Origin: Acetobacter pasteurianus subsp. pasteurianus LMG 1262 = NBRC 106471
GTDB taxonomy: Bacteria; Pseudomonadota; Alphaproteobacteria; Acetobacterales; Acetobacteraceae
Direction of reading: 5' to 3'
NCBI RefSeq assembly: GCF_000285275.1
Contig: NZ_CADO01000011.1
Span: 1 to 64,000 of the forward strand
DNA length: 64,000 nucleotides
Below, piece after piece: positions 55,826 through 64,000 of this stretch. Each line of letters opens with the position of its first letter. Within the stretch, counting starts at the first letter, position 1. Position numbers and translations under genes: made by a program. Below the pieces are notes generated by a model, which searched no databases, was not told where the DNA came from, and saw only the letters and a program-made list of their open reading frames with translations.

Positions 55826-56968
55826 TTATTCCTTCCCTTCAAAAAAGTCCCGAACACGGCGGAAGAAGCCCGTATGTTCGGGGCTCTGCTTCACATCCTC
55901 ACCGGCTTCTTTTTCAAATTCTTCCAACAGTTCACGCTGGCGCTTGCTGAGGTTTTGCGGCGTTTCCACCGTAACCTGAATGTACATATCGCCACGAGCG
56001 GTAGAGCGCAGAACCGAGAAGCCTTTGCCGCGCAGGCGGAAATGTGCACCGGTTTGCGTGCCAGCCGGAATTTTCACCTTGGTGCGGGAGCCATCAATAA
56101 CAGGCACTTCAATTTCTGTACCCAAAGCAGCCTGCGCCATGCGCAACGGCACGCGGCAATAAATGTTGGCACCATCGCGCTGGAAAATACCATGTTCCGT
56201 AACGGAAACGTGGATATACAGATCACCCGGCGGCACACCGTTGCCCCCGGCCTCTCCTTCACCAGAAAGACGGATGCGGGTGCCATCTTCCACACCGGCA
56301 GGAATCTGCACTTCAACCGTGCGTTCCTTTTCCACTGTGCCTTCGCCGTGGCAAACCTTGCAGGGGTTTTTCACTACCTTGCCAGCACCATGACAGGTTG
56401 GGCATGGGCGTTCCACAACAAAGAAGCCCTGCTGCGCCCGCACCTTGCCTGCGCCGTGACAGCTTGGGCAGACTTCAACGCCAGATGCGCCATCATCAGA
56501 GCCGGTGCCGTGGCAGGCTTCGCACGCCACGCGGGTTATCACCCGCACATCTTTCTTTACGCCGCTGAAGGCTTCTTCCAGCGTGATTTCAACATGAGTC
56601 TGGATATCGTTGCCGGTGCGAGCACGGCCACCGCGGCGGCCACCCATCATGTCACCAAACATCTGTTCGAAAATATCGCCCAGACCACCGCCACCAAAGC
56701 CACCGCTAAAGTCAAACCCGCCGGGGCCAGGGCCACCGCCTTCAAACGCGGCATGGCCATACTGGTCATACGCAGCGCGCTTTTGTTCGTCCTTCAGGAT
56801 ATCGTAGGCTTGGTTGATTTCCTTAAACTTGGCTTCTGCTGCATCATCCCCCGGGTTCCGATCGGGATGATACTTCATGGCCAGCTTGCGATAGGATTTC
56901 TTGAGTTCATCGGCCGTGGCTGTTCGGGAAACTTCAAGAATTGCGTAGTAATCGAGCTGAGTGGCCAT
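55826..56968 (-). CDS. dnaJ: Chaperone protein DnaJ
   Basis: DnaJ is the Hsp40 partner that stimulates DnaK. The J domain has [11 protein letters not shown] with the essential HPD. A Gly/Phe-rich region follows ([16 protein letters not shown]). Four zinc repeats are intact: [24 protein letters not shown] and CKVCHGEG. The C-terminal substrate-binding domain ends near FFEGKE. The length of 380 aa is normal. It lies 155 nt after dnaK with a strong hairpin between them. Confidence 0.97.
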   Translation of the reverse strand: MATQLDYYAILEVSRTATADELKKSYRKLAMKYHPDRNPGDDAAEAKFKEINQAYDILKDEQKRAAYDQYGHAAFEGGGPGPGGFDFSGGFGGGGLGDIFEQMFGDMMGGRRGGRARTGNDIQTHVEITLEEAFSGVKKDVRVITRVACEACHGTGSDDGASGVEVCPSCHGAGKVRAQQGFFVVERPCPTCHGAGKVVKNPCKVCHGEGTVEKERTVEVQIPAGVEDGTRIRLSGEGEAGGNGVPPGDLYIHVSVTEHGIFQRDGANIYCRVPLRMAQAALGTEIEVPVIDGSRTKVKIPAGTQTGAHFRLRGKGFSVLRSTARGDMYIQVTVETPQNLSKRQRELLEEFEKEAGEDVKQSPEHTGFFRRVRDFFEGKE

Positions 56969-57069
56969 GGAAGTCCTCTTGTCGGGGGCTGCCTCTAAAG
57001 CATGAGCACAGCATGTGTCCGAAACAACAAAAAGCGCCCGCCTTACAATGAAGCGCGGACGCCAGAAAT

Positions 57070-57110
57070 AAAGTAAAGGGTGACTATGTTTGTCACATAG
57101 TCACCCTTGT
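57070..57110 (-). terminator. Strong hairpin between dnaK and dnaJ
   Basis: A perfect 14-bp stem (AAGGGTGACTATGT and its complement, 57076-57089 and 57095-57108) with a 5-nt loop lies 15 nt after the dnaK stop, then a T-rich minus-strand run. It could terminate dnaK transcripts or protect the dnaK mRNA 3' end. Confidence 0.85.
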
Positions 57111-57123
57111 GCATAGCGTCCGA

Positions 57124-59028
57124 TCAGGACTTCTTGGTGTCGTTCACGTCTTCAAAGTCGGCGTCAACGATTTCTTTTTCGTCCGGCTTTGCTGCTTCTG
57201 CTTCCGGAGCAGCTTCACCAGCCTGACCAGCCTTGTAAGCGGCTTCACCCACCTTCATGGCTGCCTGTGTCAGGCGTTCGGTTGCGCTTTTCAGAGCTTC
57301 TGCATCTGTGCCTTCCATAGCGGCCTTAACAGCAGCAATGGCGCTTTCAGCTTCGCTCTTTTCAGCGGCCGGAACCTTGTCACCAGCTTCGGTCAGAGAC
57401 TTTTCAGTCTGATGCACCAGAGCTTCGGCATTGTTGCGCAGTTCTACCTGCTCACGCTTGGCTTTATCGGCTTCAGCGTTGGCTTCAGCGTCCTTCACCA
57501 TCTTGTCGATATCGGTATCGGACAGACCACCAGAAGCCTGGATCTTGATCTGCTGTTCCTTACCGGTTGCCTTGTCCTTAGCAGACACGGACACAATGCC
57601 GTTGGCATCGATATCGAAAGTCACTTCAATCTGCGGCACACCACGCGGAGCTGCGGGAATACCGGTAAGGTCGAAGTTACCCAGCAGCTTGTTATCGGCT
57701 GCCATTTCGCGTTCGCCCTGATAGACCTTAATGGTCACAGCGCTCTGGTTATCTTCCGCCGTGGAGAACACCTGGCTCTTCTTGGTCGGAATGGTTGTGT
57801 TGCGGTCGATCAGACGGGTGAACACACCACCCAGCGTTTCAATACCCAGAGAAAGCGGCGTTACGTCCAGCAGCAAAACGTCTTTAACATCACCCTTCAG
57901 AACGGCACCCTGAATAGCCGCACCAATGGCCACAACTTCATCGGGGTTCACGTTACGGGCAGGGTCTTTACCAAAGAAGCCTTTAACCGTTTCGATAACC
58001 TTAGGCATACGGGTCATACCGCCAACCAGAATGACTTCGTCAATCTGAGAAGCAGACAGGCCAGCATCCTTCAGCGCTGCCTTACAGGGTTCCAGCGTAC
58101 GCTGCACCAGATCGTCCACAAGGCTTTCCAGCTTGGCGCGGGTCAGCTTCAGAACAAGGTGTTTCGGGCCAGACGCATCAGCTGTGATGAACGGCAGGTT
58201 GATTTCTGTTTCCTTGGAAGAAGACAGTTCGATCTTGGCTTTTTCTGCTGCTTCTTTCAGACGCTGCAGAGCCAGCTTGTCAGACCGCAGATCAATACCC
58301 TGTTCGCGTTTGAACTCATCTGCCAGATAGCCGATGATGCGGTTATCAAAGTCTTCACCACCCAGGAACGTATCACCGTTGGTGGATTTCACTTCGATCA
58401 CGCCATCGGAAATTTCCAGAACGGAAACGTCAAACGTGCCGCCACCAAGGTCATACACAGCCACGGTGCCGCCGCTTTTCTTTTCCAGCCCGTAAGCCAG
58501 AGCAGCTGCTGTGGGTTCGTTGATGATACGCAGCACTTCAAGGCCGGCAATCTTACCTGCATCCTTGGTGGCCTGACGCTGGGCATCGTTAAAGTAAGCC
58601 GGAACAGTGATAACGGCCTGAGAAACTTTTTCACCCAGATAGGATTCAGCCGTTTCCTTCATCTTGCCCAGAACGAAGGCGGAAATCTGTGAGGGGGCAT
58701 ATTTTTTGCCGCGCGCCTCAACCCATGCATCGCCGTTGTCACCTTGAACAATGGCGTAGGGCACCATTTCCTTGTCTTTCTGGACTGTCGGATCATCAAA
58801 ACGACGACCGATCAGACGCTTAACAGCGTAGAAAGTGTTGGCCGGGTTGGTAACTGCCTGACGCTTTGCAGCCTGACCCACCAGCATTTCACCACCTTCG
58901 GTGAAAGCCACCATAGACGGGGTGGTACGTGCGCCTTCGCTGTTTTCGATAACCTTAGTTTCGTTACCTTCACGCACTGCAACGCAGGAGTTGGTCGTAC
59001 CAAGGTCGATACCAATAACTTTACTCAT
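57124..59028 (-). CDS. dnaK: Chaperone protein DnaK (Hsp70)
   Basis: DnaK is the ATP-dependent Hsp70. [20 protein letters not shown] opens the ATPase domain, [16 protein letters not shown] and [14 protein letters not shown] complete the phosphate loops; the linker [18 protein letters not shown] leads to the substrate-binding domain and a C-terminal lid rich in Ala/Glu, ending [11 protein letters not shown]. The length is 634 aa. The gene follows grpE (206 nt apart), and a candidate RpoH promoter stands in that gap. Confidence 0.98.
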   Translation of the reverse strand: MSKVIGIDLGTTNSCVAVREGNETKVIENSEGARTTPSMVAFTEGGEMLVGQAAKRQAVTNPANTFYAVKRLIGRRFDDPTVQKDKEMVPYAIVQGDNGDAWVEARGKKYAPSQISAFVLGKMKETAESYLGEKVSQAVITVPAYFNDAQRQATKDAGKIAGLEVLRIINEPTAAALAYGLEKKSGGTVAVYDLGGGTFDVSVLEISDGVIEVKSTNGDTFLGGEDFDNRIIGYLADEFKREQGIDLRSDKLALQRLKEAAEKAKIELSSSKETEINLPFITADASGPKHLVLKLTRAKLESLVDDLVQRTLEPCKAALKDAGLSASQIDEVILVGGMTRMPKVIETVKGFFGKDPARNVNPDEVVAIGAAIQGAVLKGDVKDVLLLDVTPLSLGIETLGGVFTRLIDRNTTIPTKKSQVFSTAEDNQSAVTIKVYQGEREMAADNKLLGNFDLTGIPAAPRGVPQIEVTFDIDANGIVSVSAKDKATGKEQQIKIQASGGLSDTDIDKMVKDAEANAEADKAKREQVELRNNAEALVHQTEKSLTEAGDKVPAAEKSEAESAIAAVKAAMEGTDAEALKSATERLTQAAMKVGEAAYKAGQAGEAAPEAEAAKPDEKEIVDADFEDVNDTKKS

Positions 59029-59145
59029 TATATATTCCCTTTCAGCGACCCCATCTGGCCCGAAGCACCAGAAAAGGCCCTTGCTTTCATTTACCCGCCC
59101 GCTCTGCCCGTAACGGGGTAAAAGCAGGCCTGAATGATAAACCTG

Positions 59146-59174
59146 ATGTATGGTGGCGTTTTCTCTTTTTCAAG
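59146..59174 (-). promoter_or_regulatory. Candidate RpoH (heat-shock) promoter of dnaK
   Basis: On the minus strand CTTGAA (59174-59169) and CCATACAT (59153-59146) are separated by 15 nt, a good match to the sigma-32 consensus. It lies about 118 nt before the dnaK start. Confidence 0.65.
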
Positions 59175-59234
59175 AAGGGAAAACACCTTGGCAGGCAGGA
59201 TTTTTTTACCTGCCGCCATGCCGTAACCTCCTGA

Positions 59235-59831
59235 TCAGGAAGCCTTGGCAACCACCACCATGGCTGGCTTAAGCAGGCGCCCGTACAGCGTCCATGTTGG
59301 CGTCCATGCCTGCATGACCGTACCGGGTTCGTGCCCAGCACTCGGCTGTTCTGCCATTGCCTGATGCAGGTTGGCATCAAACGGCTTGCCTGCCGGGTCA
59401 TCACACTTGATGCCGTGGCGTTCCAGAATGGAAATGAAGGAGCGTTCCGTGCTTTCAATGCCTTCACGCATTTTGGTCAGCACAGAATCTTCGCCTTCCT
59501 GCGCAGGTGGCAGGCTGGCCAGCGCACGGCGCAGGTTTTCTGCTGCTTCCACCACGTCACGCGCAAATTTCTGCACGGCGTACTGGCGGGCATCATCCAG
59601 ATCACGCTTTGCACGAGCGCGCAGGTTCTGGTTTTCAGCCTCTGAGCGCAGCCACTTTTCTTTAAAGTCAGCAGCGGTCTGCTCAAGTTCCTGAATACGC
59701 GCTTCCGGGCCGCTTGGCTGACCGTTCTGCGCAGCTTCAGCAGCGGCTTCGTGTTCCGGAGCCGTCTGCTCGGCCGGGGCCGGCTGTGCTGCCGGCGTTT
59801 CGACCTGTGTGGGATCTGTATCTTGGGTCAT
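59235..59831 (-). CDS. grpE: Nucleotide exchange factor GrpE
   Basis: GrpE releases ADP from DnaK. The N-terminus is a Gln/Ala/Pro-rich disordered region, the long coiled coil spans about residues 50-130 (ELEQTAADFKEKWLRSEAENQNLRARAKRDLDDARQYAVQKF), and the C-terminal beta domain has NLHQAMAEQPSAGHEPGTVMQAWTPTWTLYGRLLKPAMVVVAK. The ATG at 59831 (MTQDTDP) is chosen over the extension to 59867. The length of 198 aa is normal. Confidence 0.95.
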   Translation of the reverse strand: MTQDTDPTQVETPAAQPAPAEQTAPEHEAAAEAAQNGQPSGPEARIQELEQTAADFKEKWLRSEAENQNLRARAKRDLDDARQYAVQKFARDVVEAAENLRRALASLPPAQEGEDSVLTKMREGIESTERSFISILERHGIKCDDPAGKPFDANLHQAMAEQPSAGHEPGTVMQAWTPTWTLYGRLLKPAMVVVAKAS

Positions 59832-60024
59832 GCCTTTTGAAGTAAGCAACACAAACGCCGCCGACAAGACCCGCCACCCCTGCCATGTGCATGATTTTAT
59901 GCCCTATCTACACAATACAGAAAAAAGCTGGCCGATTCTGGACAGGGGCACTTGGCAGGATAGGATGGCAGGGCCTAGTCTATAGGGCTTGCTCGCATGG
60001 CAGCAGGGAAGGACAACGCAGACA

Positions 60025-60738
60025 ATGACAGAGCGCACCAAGCAGACAATTGCGCTGGTGGATGATGACCGCAATATCCTGACATCGGTGCAGATGACGC
60101 TGGAGGCAGAAGGCTTCAATGTTCGCACATATACAGATGGCGAATCGGCCTTGCAGGGTTTAACGGCTTATCCGGTTGATCTGGCTGTTCTGGATATCAA
60201 GATGCCCCGCATGGATGGCATGGAACTTCTGCAACGGTTGCGCACCCGCTCCAACCTGCCTGTCATTTTCCTGTCCTCCAAGAACGAGGAAGTTGACCAG
60301 CTTATGGGCCTGCGCCTTGGGGCGGATGATTACATCACCAAGCCGTTCTCCCAACGTCTTTTGCTGGAACGCATCCGCGCTCTGCTGCGCCGGAATGAAG
60401 TGAGCCGTGCAGAAGCCAATGGGGAGCCTACGGGCGGCGCATTGGTGCGTGGCAACCTTTCCTTGGATGAACTGCGCCATAAATGCACATGGAAAGGGGA
60501 AGATGTGCCCCTGACCGTAACGGAGTTTCTGCTGGTAAAAACACTGGCCCAGCGGCCCGGACTGGTGAAATCCCGCGATCAGCTGATTGATGCTGCGTAT
60601 GGCGACACCGTGTATGTGGATGACCGCACCATCGACAGCCATATCAAACGTGTGCGCAAAAAGTTCCGCCAGGTGGATGACGAATTCAACCAGATCGAAA
60701 CCCTATACGGTATCGGTTACCGATATCGGGAAGACTGA
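60025..60738 (+). CDS. chvI: ChvI-like response regulator
   Basis: The receiver domain ([25 protein letters not shown]) has the phospho-Asp near residue 55 in [17 protein letters not shown] and Lys in [12 protein letters not shown]; the C-terminal OmpR-type winged helix has [27 protein letters not shown] and [21 protein letters not shown]. These match the ChvI/ExoR-pathway regulators of Alphaproteobacteria that respond to acid and envelope stress. The kinase gene follows after 9 nt. Confidence 0.9.
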   Translation: MTERTKQTIALVDDDRNILTSVQMTLEAEGFNVRTYTDGESALQGLTAYPVDLAVLDIKMPRMDGMELLQRLRTRSNLPVIFLSSKNEEVDQLMGLRLGADDYITKPFSQRLLLERIRALLRRNEVSRAEANGEPTGGALVRGNLSLDELRHKCTWKGEDVPLTVTEFLLVKTLAQRPGLVKSRDQLIDAAYGDTVYVDDRTIDSHIKRVRKKFRQVDDEFNQIETLYGIGYRYRED

Positions 60739-60747
60739 TCGCGGTTC

Positions 60748-62550
60748 ATGACCAGCCCGCCCGCCCCTTCTTTTTTTAAGGCGCTGGCAGGCCGCATTGG
60801 TGGCCTGCATTATCTGTCCATGCCGGGCAACAAGCCCCGCAAAGGCAGTATAGAAGCCACAGCGGCTTATCAGGCCTCTCGCACACGGCTGATTTCTCCG
60901 CTGATGCGGCGGGTCTTGCTGGTTAACATTCTGCCGATTGCCCTGCTGGGCGTGACCATTCTGTTTCTGAACCAGTTTCGGAACGGCCTGCTGGCAACAG
61001 AAGTTACCGCCCTGCGTGAACAGGCCCGAATTTATGCGGGCGCATTGGGGCAAAGTGCCGTACGCGCCGCACATCCCCATGCTACTAATCCGCAGGACCG
61101 TGACTATGTGCTGGAAGAATCTCTGGCCCGTCCACTGTTGCTGCGGCTTACAGAGCCAAGCCCCAACGCCCATGCCCGCCTGTTTGGGCCAGATGGCCGC
61201 TTGGTGGCTGACAATCTGGCAGACTGGCCCGAAACGGCAGAACCCGCCCCGGCCACACCGCGCAATGAGCAACGTGTTAAAACCATTCCTTTTCCACCAG
61301 CCACGCAGCCCGGCATTTATGAGCGGTTTCTGACATGGCTGTGGGGCAGCCATAATTCGGGCATTGTCACGCTGAATACGGATGAAGAAGACATTCCTGC
61401 CCGGCCCTCCGGCACAGCTGTCGGCACAAAAGGCGCACCGCCGCCACCTCCGCTGGAAGCGCCGCCCTATATCCGGCGTACCGCACGGGGGCGCCTGATT
61501 ATTACGGTAGCTGAACCTGTCATGCATGATGGCAGCACCATTGGCATTATTCAGCTAACCCGCGTGGCCTCACAGGTTGATCGGTCCCTGTTTGCCATTC
61601 GGTCTTCCATTCTGTCCGTTTTTCTGATGGCTCTTGTGTTGACGGTACTGCTCTCGTGGTACCTCTCACTCACCATTGCGCGGCCACTGTTGCGGCTGGC
61701 CGCATCAGCACAGGTTATGCGTGATGCAACAGGCCGCACTGGCACCGTGCCCGCACGACTGCTGGCCAGACGTGATGAAATTGGCGATGTAGCGCGTGCC
61801 CTGCAAGCCAGCGCACAAGCGCTCTGGAAGCGTATGGACGCCATTGAACGCTTTGCCGCTGATGTCAGCCACGAAATTAAAAATCCACTGTCTTCCATCC
61901 GCTCGGCCATTGAAACACTGCTGCGTATTGAAGACCTGAACCAGCAACGCCGCCTGCTGACCATTATCAACGATGATGTGCGCAGGTTAGACAGGCTGAT
62001 TACCGATATTTCAGACGCCAGCCGTCTGGACGCCGAAATGTCGCGCGCTAAGGCTGAACCTGTTGCCATTGCGCCGCTGCTTTCTGTTTTGGCAGAAATT
62101 CAGCAGGCTACCCGGCAAGATGGGCAACCCATTGTGCAAACAAATGTGCAGGGCGATACCCCAGAAAGCCCATTGGAAGTTCTGGCTGTAGAAGATCGTC
62201 TTGTGCAGGTTTTGCGCAACCTGATTGGTAATGCCATTTCCTTTTCTCCGCCCAACGGCCACATCACGCTCTCAGCTATGCCAACAGGCAAGATGGTCAC
62301 CATTTCTGTGGCAGATGAAGGCCCGGGCATTCCGCAGGCCAAGCTGGATTCGATTTTTGACCGCTTTTATTCCGAGCGCCCGAAGAATGAAAATTTCGGC
62401 CAACACTCAGGCTTGGGGCTTTCCATCAGCCGTCAGATTATAGAAGCCCTGCACGGCACGATTTCCGTTGATAATCTGCACAACCAGAATGGGCAGGTTA
62501 TTGGAGCCTGTTTTACCATTCAGCTCCCGCGGGTCATTGTCACCCGTTAG
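60748..62550 (+). CDS. chvG: ChvG-like sensor histidine kinase (600 aa)
   Basis: TM1 is about residues 53-75 (RVLLVNILPIALLGVTILFLN) and TM2 about 287-310 (SSILSVFLMALVLTVLLSWYLS), with a periplasmic domain between that holds a Pro-rich segment (GAPPPPPLEAPP). HAMP follows (IARPLLRLAASAQVMRDAT), then the HisKA box with His375 (DVSHEIKNPLSSIRSAIETL) and HATPase boxes (VLRNLIGNAISFSPP, DEGPGIPQAKLDSIFDRFYS, GLGLSISRQII). It is the partner of ChvI. In many Alphaproteobacteria hprK follows, but not here. Confidence 0.88.
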   Translation: MTSPPAPSFFKALAGRIGGLHYLSMPGNKPRKGSIEATAAYQASRTRLISPLMRRVLLVNILPIALLGVTILFLNQFRNGLLATEVTALREQARIYAGALGQSAVRAAHPHATNPQDRDYVLEESLARPLLLRLTEPSPNAHARLFGPDGRLVADNLADWPETAEPAPATPRNEQRVKTIPFPPATQPGIYERFLTWLWGSHNSGIVTLNTDEEDIPARPSGTAVGTKGAPPPPPLEAPPYIRRTARGRLIITVAEPVMHDGSTIGIIQLTRVASQVDRSLFAIRSSILSVFLMALVLTVLLSWYLSLTIARPLLRLAASAQVMRDATGRTGTVPARLLARRDEIGDVARALQASAQALWKRMDAIERFAADVSHEIKNPLSSIRSAIETLLRIEDLNQQRRLLTIINDDVRRLDRLITDISDASRLDAEMSRAKAEPVAIAPLLSVLAEIQQATRQDGQPIVQTNVQGDTPESPLEVLAVEDRLVQVLRNLIGNAISFSPPNGHITLSAMPTGKMVTISVADEGPGIPQAKLDSIFDRFYSERPKNENFGQHSGLGLSISRQIIEALHGTISVDNLHNQNGQVIGACFTIQLPRVIVTR

Positions 62551-62570
62551 CCCGGTAAAACTGAGTGCAT

Positions 62571-62969
62571 TTAGAAGGCGTAATCTTCTTCCTGCGCTTC
62601 AGCCACTTCTTCCTGCACAACCAGCTCAAAAATAATTTTGGGCTGGGAAGAAGGCGCATCCTTTAACCACATCAGTGTCATGATTGGGGAAATGGAAGGG
62701 AAAAACTGCCGAAAAACGGGAAAACAGGATGGAAAATTTTCGGCATCCGCAACGGTGCAAAGAATATGGGTAACATCATGCAAGGCATGCCCCTGTTGGG
62801 CCAGAAGCTCTACCCCCTGCTCCAGTGCTGCACGGCACTGCTCAGCCATATCAAGCCCTTTGATATGCGGCGCCGTTATGCCTGAAAGAACAAATCCGCC
62901 CGTTATATGTTTAAGATGTGGTGTATGCTGTTTCACCAAAGCCCGATCTGCCTGTTGTTTTTGCGTCAT
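62571..62969 (-). CDS. RidA-like (YjgF/YER057c/UK114) domain protein (132 aa)
   Basis: The fold pattern of RidA is present: GFVLSGITAPHIKGLDMAEQCRAALEQGVELLAQQGHALHDVTHILCTVAD, then SPIMTLMWLKDAP and KIIFELVVQEE. In RidA the Arg following the P-x motif (near the R of PARS) binds the imine substrate; here the corresponding stretch reads SPIMTLM, with no Arg, so deaminase activity is doubtful. A Glu-rich tail ends the protein. It is convergent with chvG and divergent from rapZ. Confidence 0.6.
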   Translation of the reverse strand: MTQKQQADRALVKQHTPHLKHITGGFVLSGITAPHIKGLDMAEQCRAALEQGVELLAQQGHALHDVTHILCTVADAENFPSCFPVFRQFFPSISPIMTLMWLKDAPSSQPKIIFELVVQEEVAEAQEEDYAF

Positions 62970-63017
62970 GACAATGTCAGGACGTAAGGCAAGAATGAAC
63001 AGACCGCAATTTTCTCT

Positions 63018-63069
63018 TTCGTAACAAACGCCTTGTTTTACGTCACAAAACGCAACGATGTGTTACGAA
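63018..63069. promoter_or_regulatory. Inverted repeats between the RidA-like gene and rapZ
   Basis: TTCGTAACA (63018-63026) and TGTTACGAA (63061-63069) are perfect 9-bp inverted copies 34 bases apart. The spacer holds an imperfect palindrome GTTTTACGTCACAAAAC. Possible operator of a divergent promoter. Confidence 0.4.
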
Positions 63070-63233
63070 GTGATGCCTGCCTTGAGGATAATGCCTTCTC
63101 ACAACGGGCCAAACTGCAGTAAAGTGGCTGAGCAAAGCACTTAACAGGTTTACTGGCTGATTCCAGGTTCTGGCATCTTTCTGCATCATCAACCAGCACC
63201 TGCCAGCCTCAAGATGGAGAGGAAAAGCCGTTC

Positions 63234-64000
63234 ATGGTTACGGCAGATGATACGCCCGCACCACGCCGCATTCTGCTGGTGTCCGGCCTATCTGGGGCGG
63301 GCAAATCCTCCATCCTGCGGATTCTGGAAGATCTGGAACACGAAGTTATCGACAACCCTCCACTTGGGATGTTGGATGATATTGTTGCCCGTGCAGAACG
63401 CCCTGTTGCCATTGGGGTAGATTCCCGCACCCGTGGGTTTGATGCTTCCGCCGTGCTGGAAGCCATGGCCCGCCTGCGCATGAACCCGCACCTGCGTGTT
63501 GAACTGATTTATGCCACAGCAGATGAAAGCGTGCTGCTACGCCGCTATACGGCAACACGCCGCCGCCATCCGCTGGCACCGCACGGCAGTATCAAAGAAG
63601 GTATTGAAGAAGAAATAGCCCTGACAGCTCCACTACGGGCTGCGGCTGATCTGGTGATTGATACAACAGATATGCCCCCGCCGGAGCTACGCCAGTTTGT
63701 AGAAAGCCGCTTTAGCCCGTGGACAGGTGGGGCGCAGGAAGGCCTGACTGTAGCGCTGATGTCCTTCGCCTACCCGGCGGGCCTGCCGCGTGAAGCTGAT
63801 ATTGTTTTTGATGCCCGCTTTTTGCGCAATCCGCATTATGTGCCCGAACTGGCCCCAAAAACCGGGTTGGATGCTGACGTAGCAGAATATGTGGCTGAAG
63901 ACCGCGATTACCTGCCCTTCCTGAACCAGATTCATGCCATGCTGCAACTGGTGCTTCCGCGCTTTGTGCAGGAAGGCAAGAAATACGCCACCATTGCCAT
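63234..64000 (+). CDS. rapZ: RNase adapter RapZ (YvcJ family), partial at the window edge
   Basis: RapZ is a P-loop protein that in gamma-proteobacteria tunes glucosamine-6-phosphate synthase through small-RNA processing. Walker A is GLSGAGKSSILRILEDLEHEVIDNPPL near the N-terminus, followed by AIGVDSRTRGF and the YATADESVLLRRYTATRRRHPLAP block. The C-terminal RapZ domain starts at LTVALMSFAYPAGLPREADIVFDARFLRNP. The gene runs off the window at codon 255 of about 290-310. It starts at the ATG 63234, with a GGAGAGG upstream. Confidence 0.92.
   Translation, partial: MVTADDTPAPRRILLVSGLSGAGKSSILRILEDLEHEVIDNPPLGMLDDIVARAERPVAIGVDSRTRGFDASAVLEAMARLRMNPHLRVELIYATADESVLLRRYTATRRRHPLAPHGSIKEGIEEEIALTAPLRAAADLVIDTTDMPPPELRQFVESRFSPWTGGAQEGLTVALMSFAYPAGLPREADIVFDARFLRNPHYVPELAPKTGLDADVAEYVAEDRDYLPFLNQIHAMLQLVLPRFVQEGKKYATIA

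Noticed and set aside
57109-58692. Long plus-strand ORF (527 codons) opposite dnaK
   Set aside because: It is a codon-bias shadow of dnaK. Antisense ORFs over dnaK are a well-known source of false annotations, and the sense protein is unmistakable.
1-64000. CRISPR arrays, insertion sequences and rRNA genes
   Set aside because: No regularly spaced direct repeats, transposase motifs or rRNA sequence were seen; only one tRNA was found.

Overview
The window looks like a chromosomal segment of an acetic acid bacterium, most likely Acetobacter. The evidence is the alphaproteobacterial gene content (a ChvI/ChvG-type two-component pair beside rapZ, hisZ, a short type-2 argC, an OlsB-like acyltransferase, a Hint-domain surface protein), the moderately high GC content, and RpoH-like promoters of the CTTGAA/CCATNNAT kind. 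No database search was possible; all assignments come from reading the translations and motifs.

Bases 1-6580 are a decayed prophage beside the 3' end of a tRNA-Val(GAC) gene (6582-6656, minus). On the minus strand lie late genes: a 5'-truncated baseplate J, DUF2612, and several tail-fibre genes, one split by a single TAA. On the plus strand lie short early genes, an excisionase-like gene and a tyrosine recombinase with two in-frame stops and at least one frameshift. Head, replication and lysis genes are missing, and the junction of the two arms near 4.2 kb looks like a deletion.

Bases 6.7-13.4 kb carry an N-formylglutamate amidohydrolase with a 123-bp in-frame tandem duplication, htpG, a secreted protein, mazG, argC and an SDR oxidoreductase. 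Bases 13.4-19 kb are the most unusual locus: a Hint-domain protein faces a small double-glycine-leader peptide, followed by a HlyD-type adaptor and a C39-peptidase ABC exporter. This is a candidate microcin-like or secreted-peptide system.

Bases 19-30 kb hold acuI, a CNNM/CorC-type protein, a histidine acid phosphatase, a glycosyltransferase and a glycine-zipper lipoprotein. They are followed by a phosphate-starvation cluster (OprO/P-like porin, pstS, phoR, phoB) with three Pho-box-like sites but no pstCAB or phoU. Bases 29.6-37 kb are a minus-strand series trpB-trpA-flavoprotein-HerA-like ATPase-hisZ-purA. Bases 37-50 kb carry corA, a secreted protein, rho, a TusA-like protein, fur with an overlapping OlsB-like acyltransferase gene, lnt, an XRE regulator, a DUF2076 protein, glyQS and a DMT transporter.

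Bases 50-60 kb are a minus-strand housekeeping block: a DUF1328 peptide, a two-repeat secreted protein, purH, trmB, metK, dapB, dnaJ, dnaK and grpE. The last 4 kb carry chvI-chvG, a divergent RidA-like protein, and the start of rapZ, which runs off the window. hprK, commonly found between chvG and rapZ in Alphaproteobacteria, is absent here.
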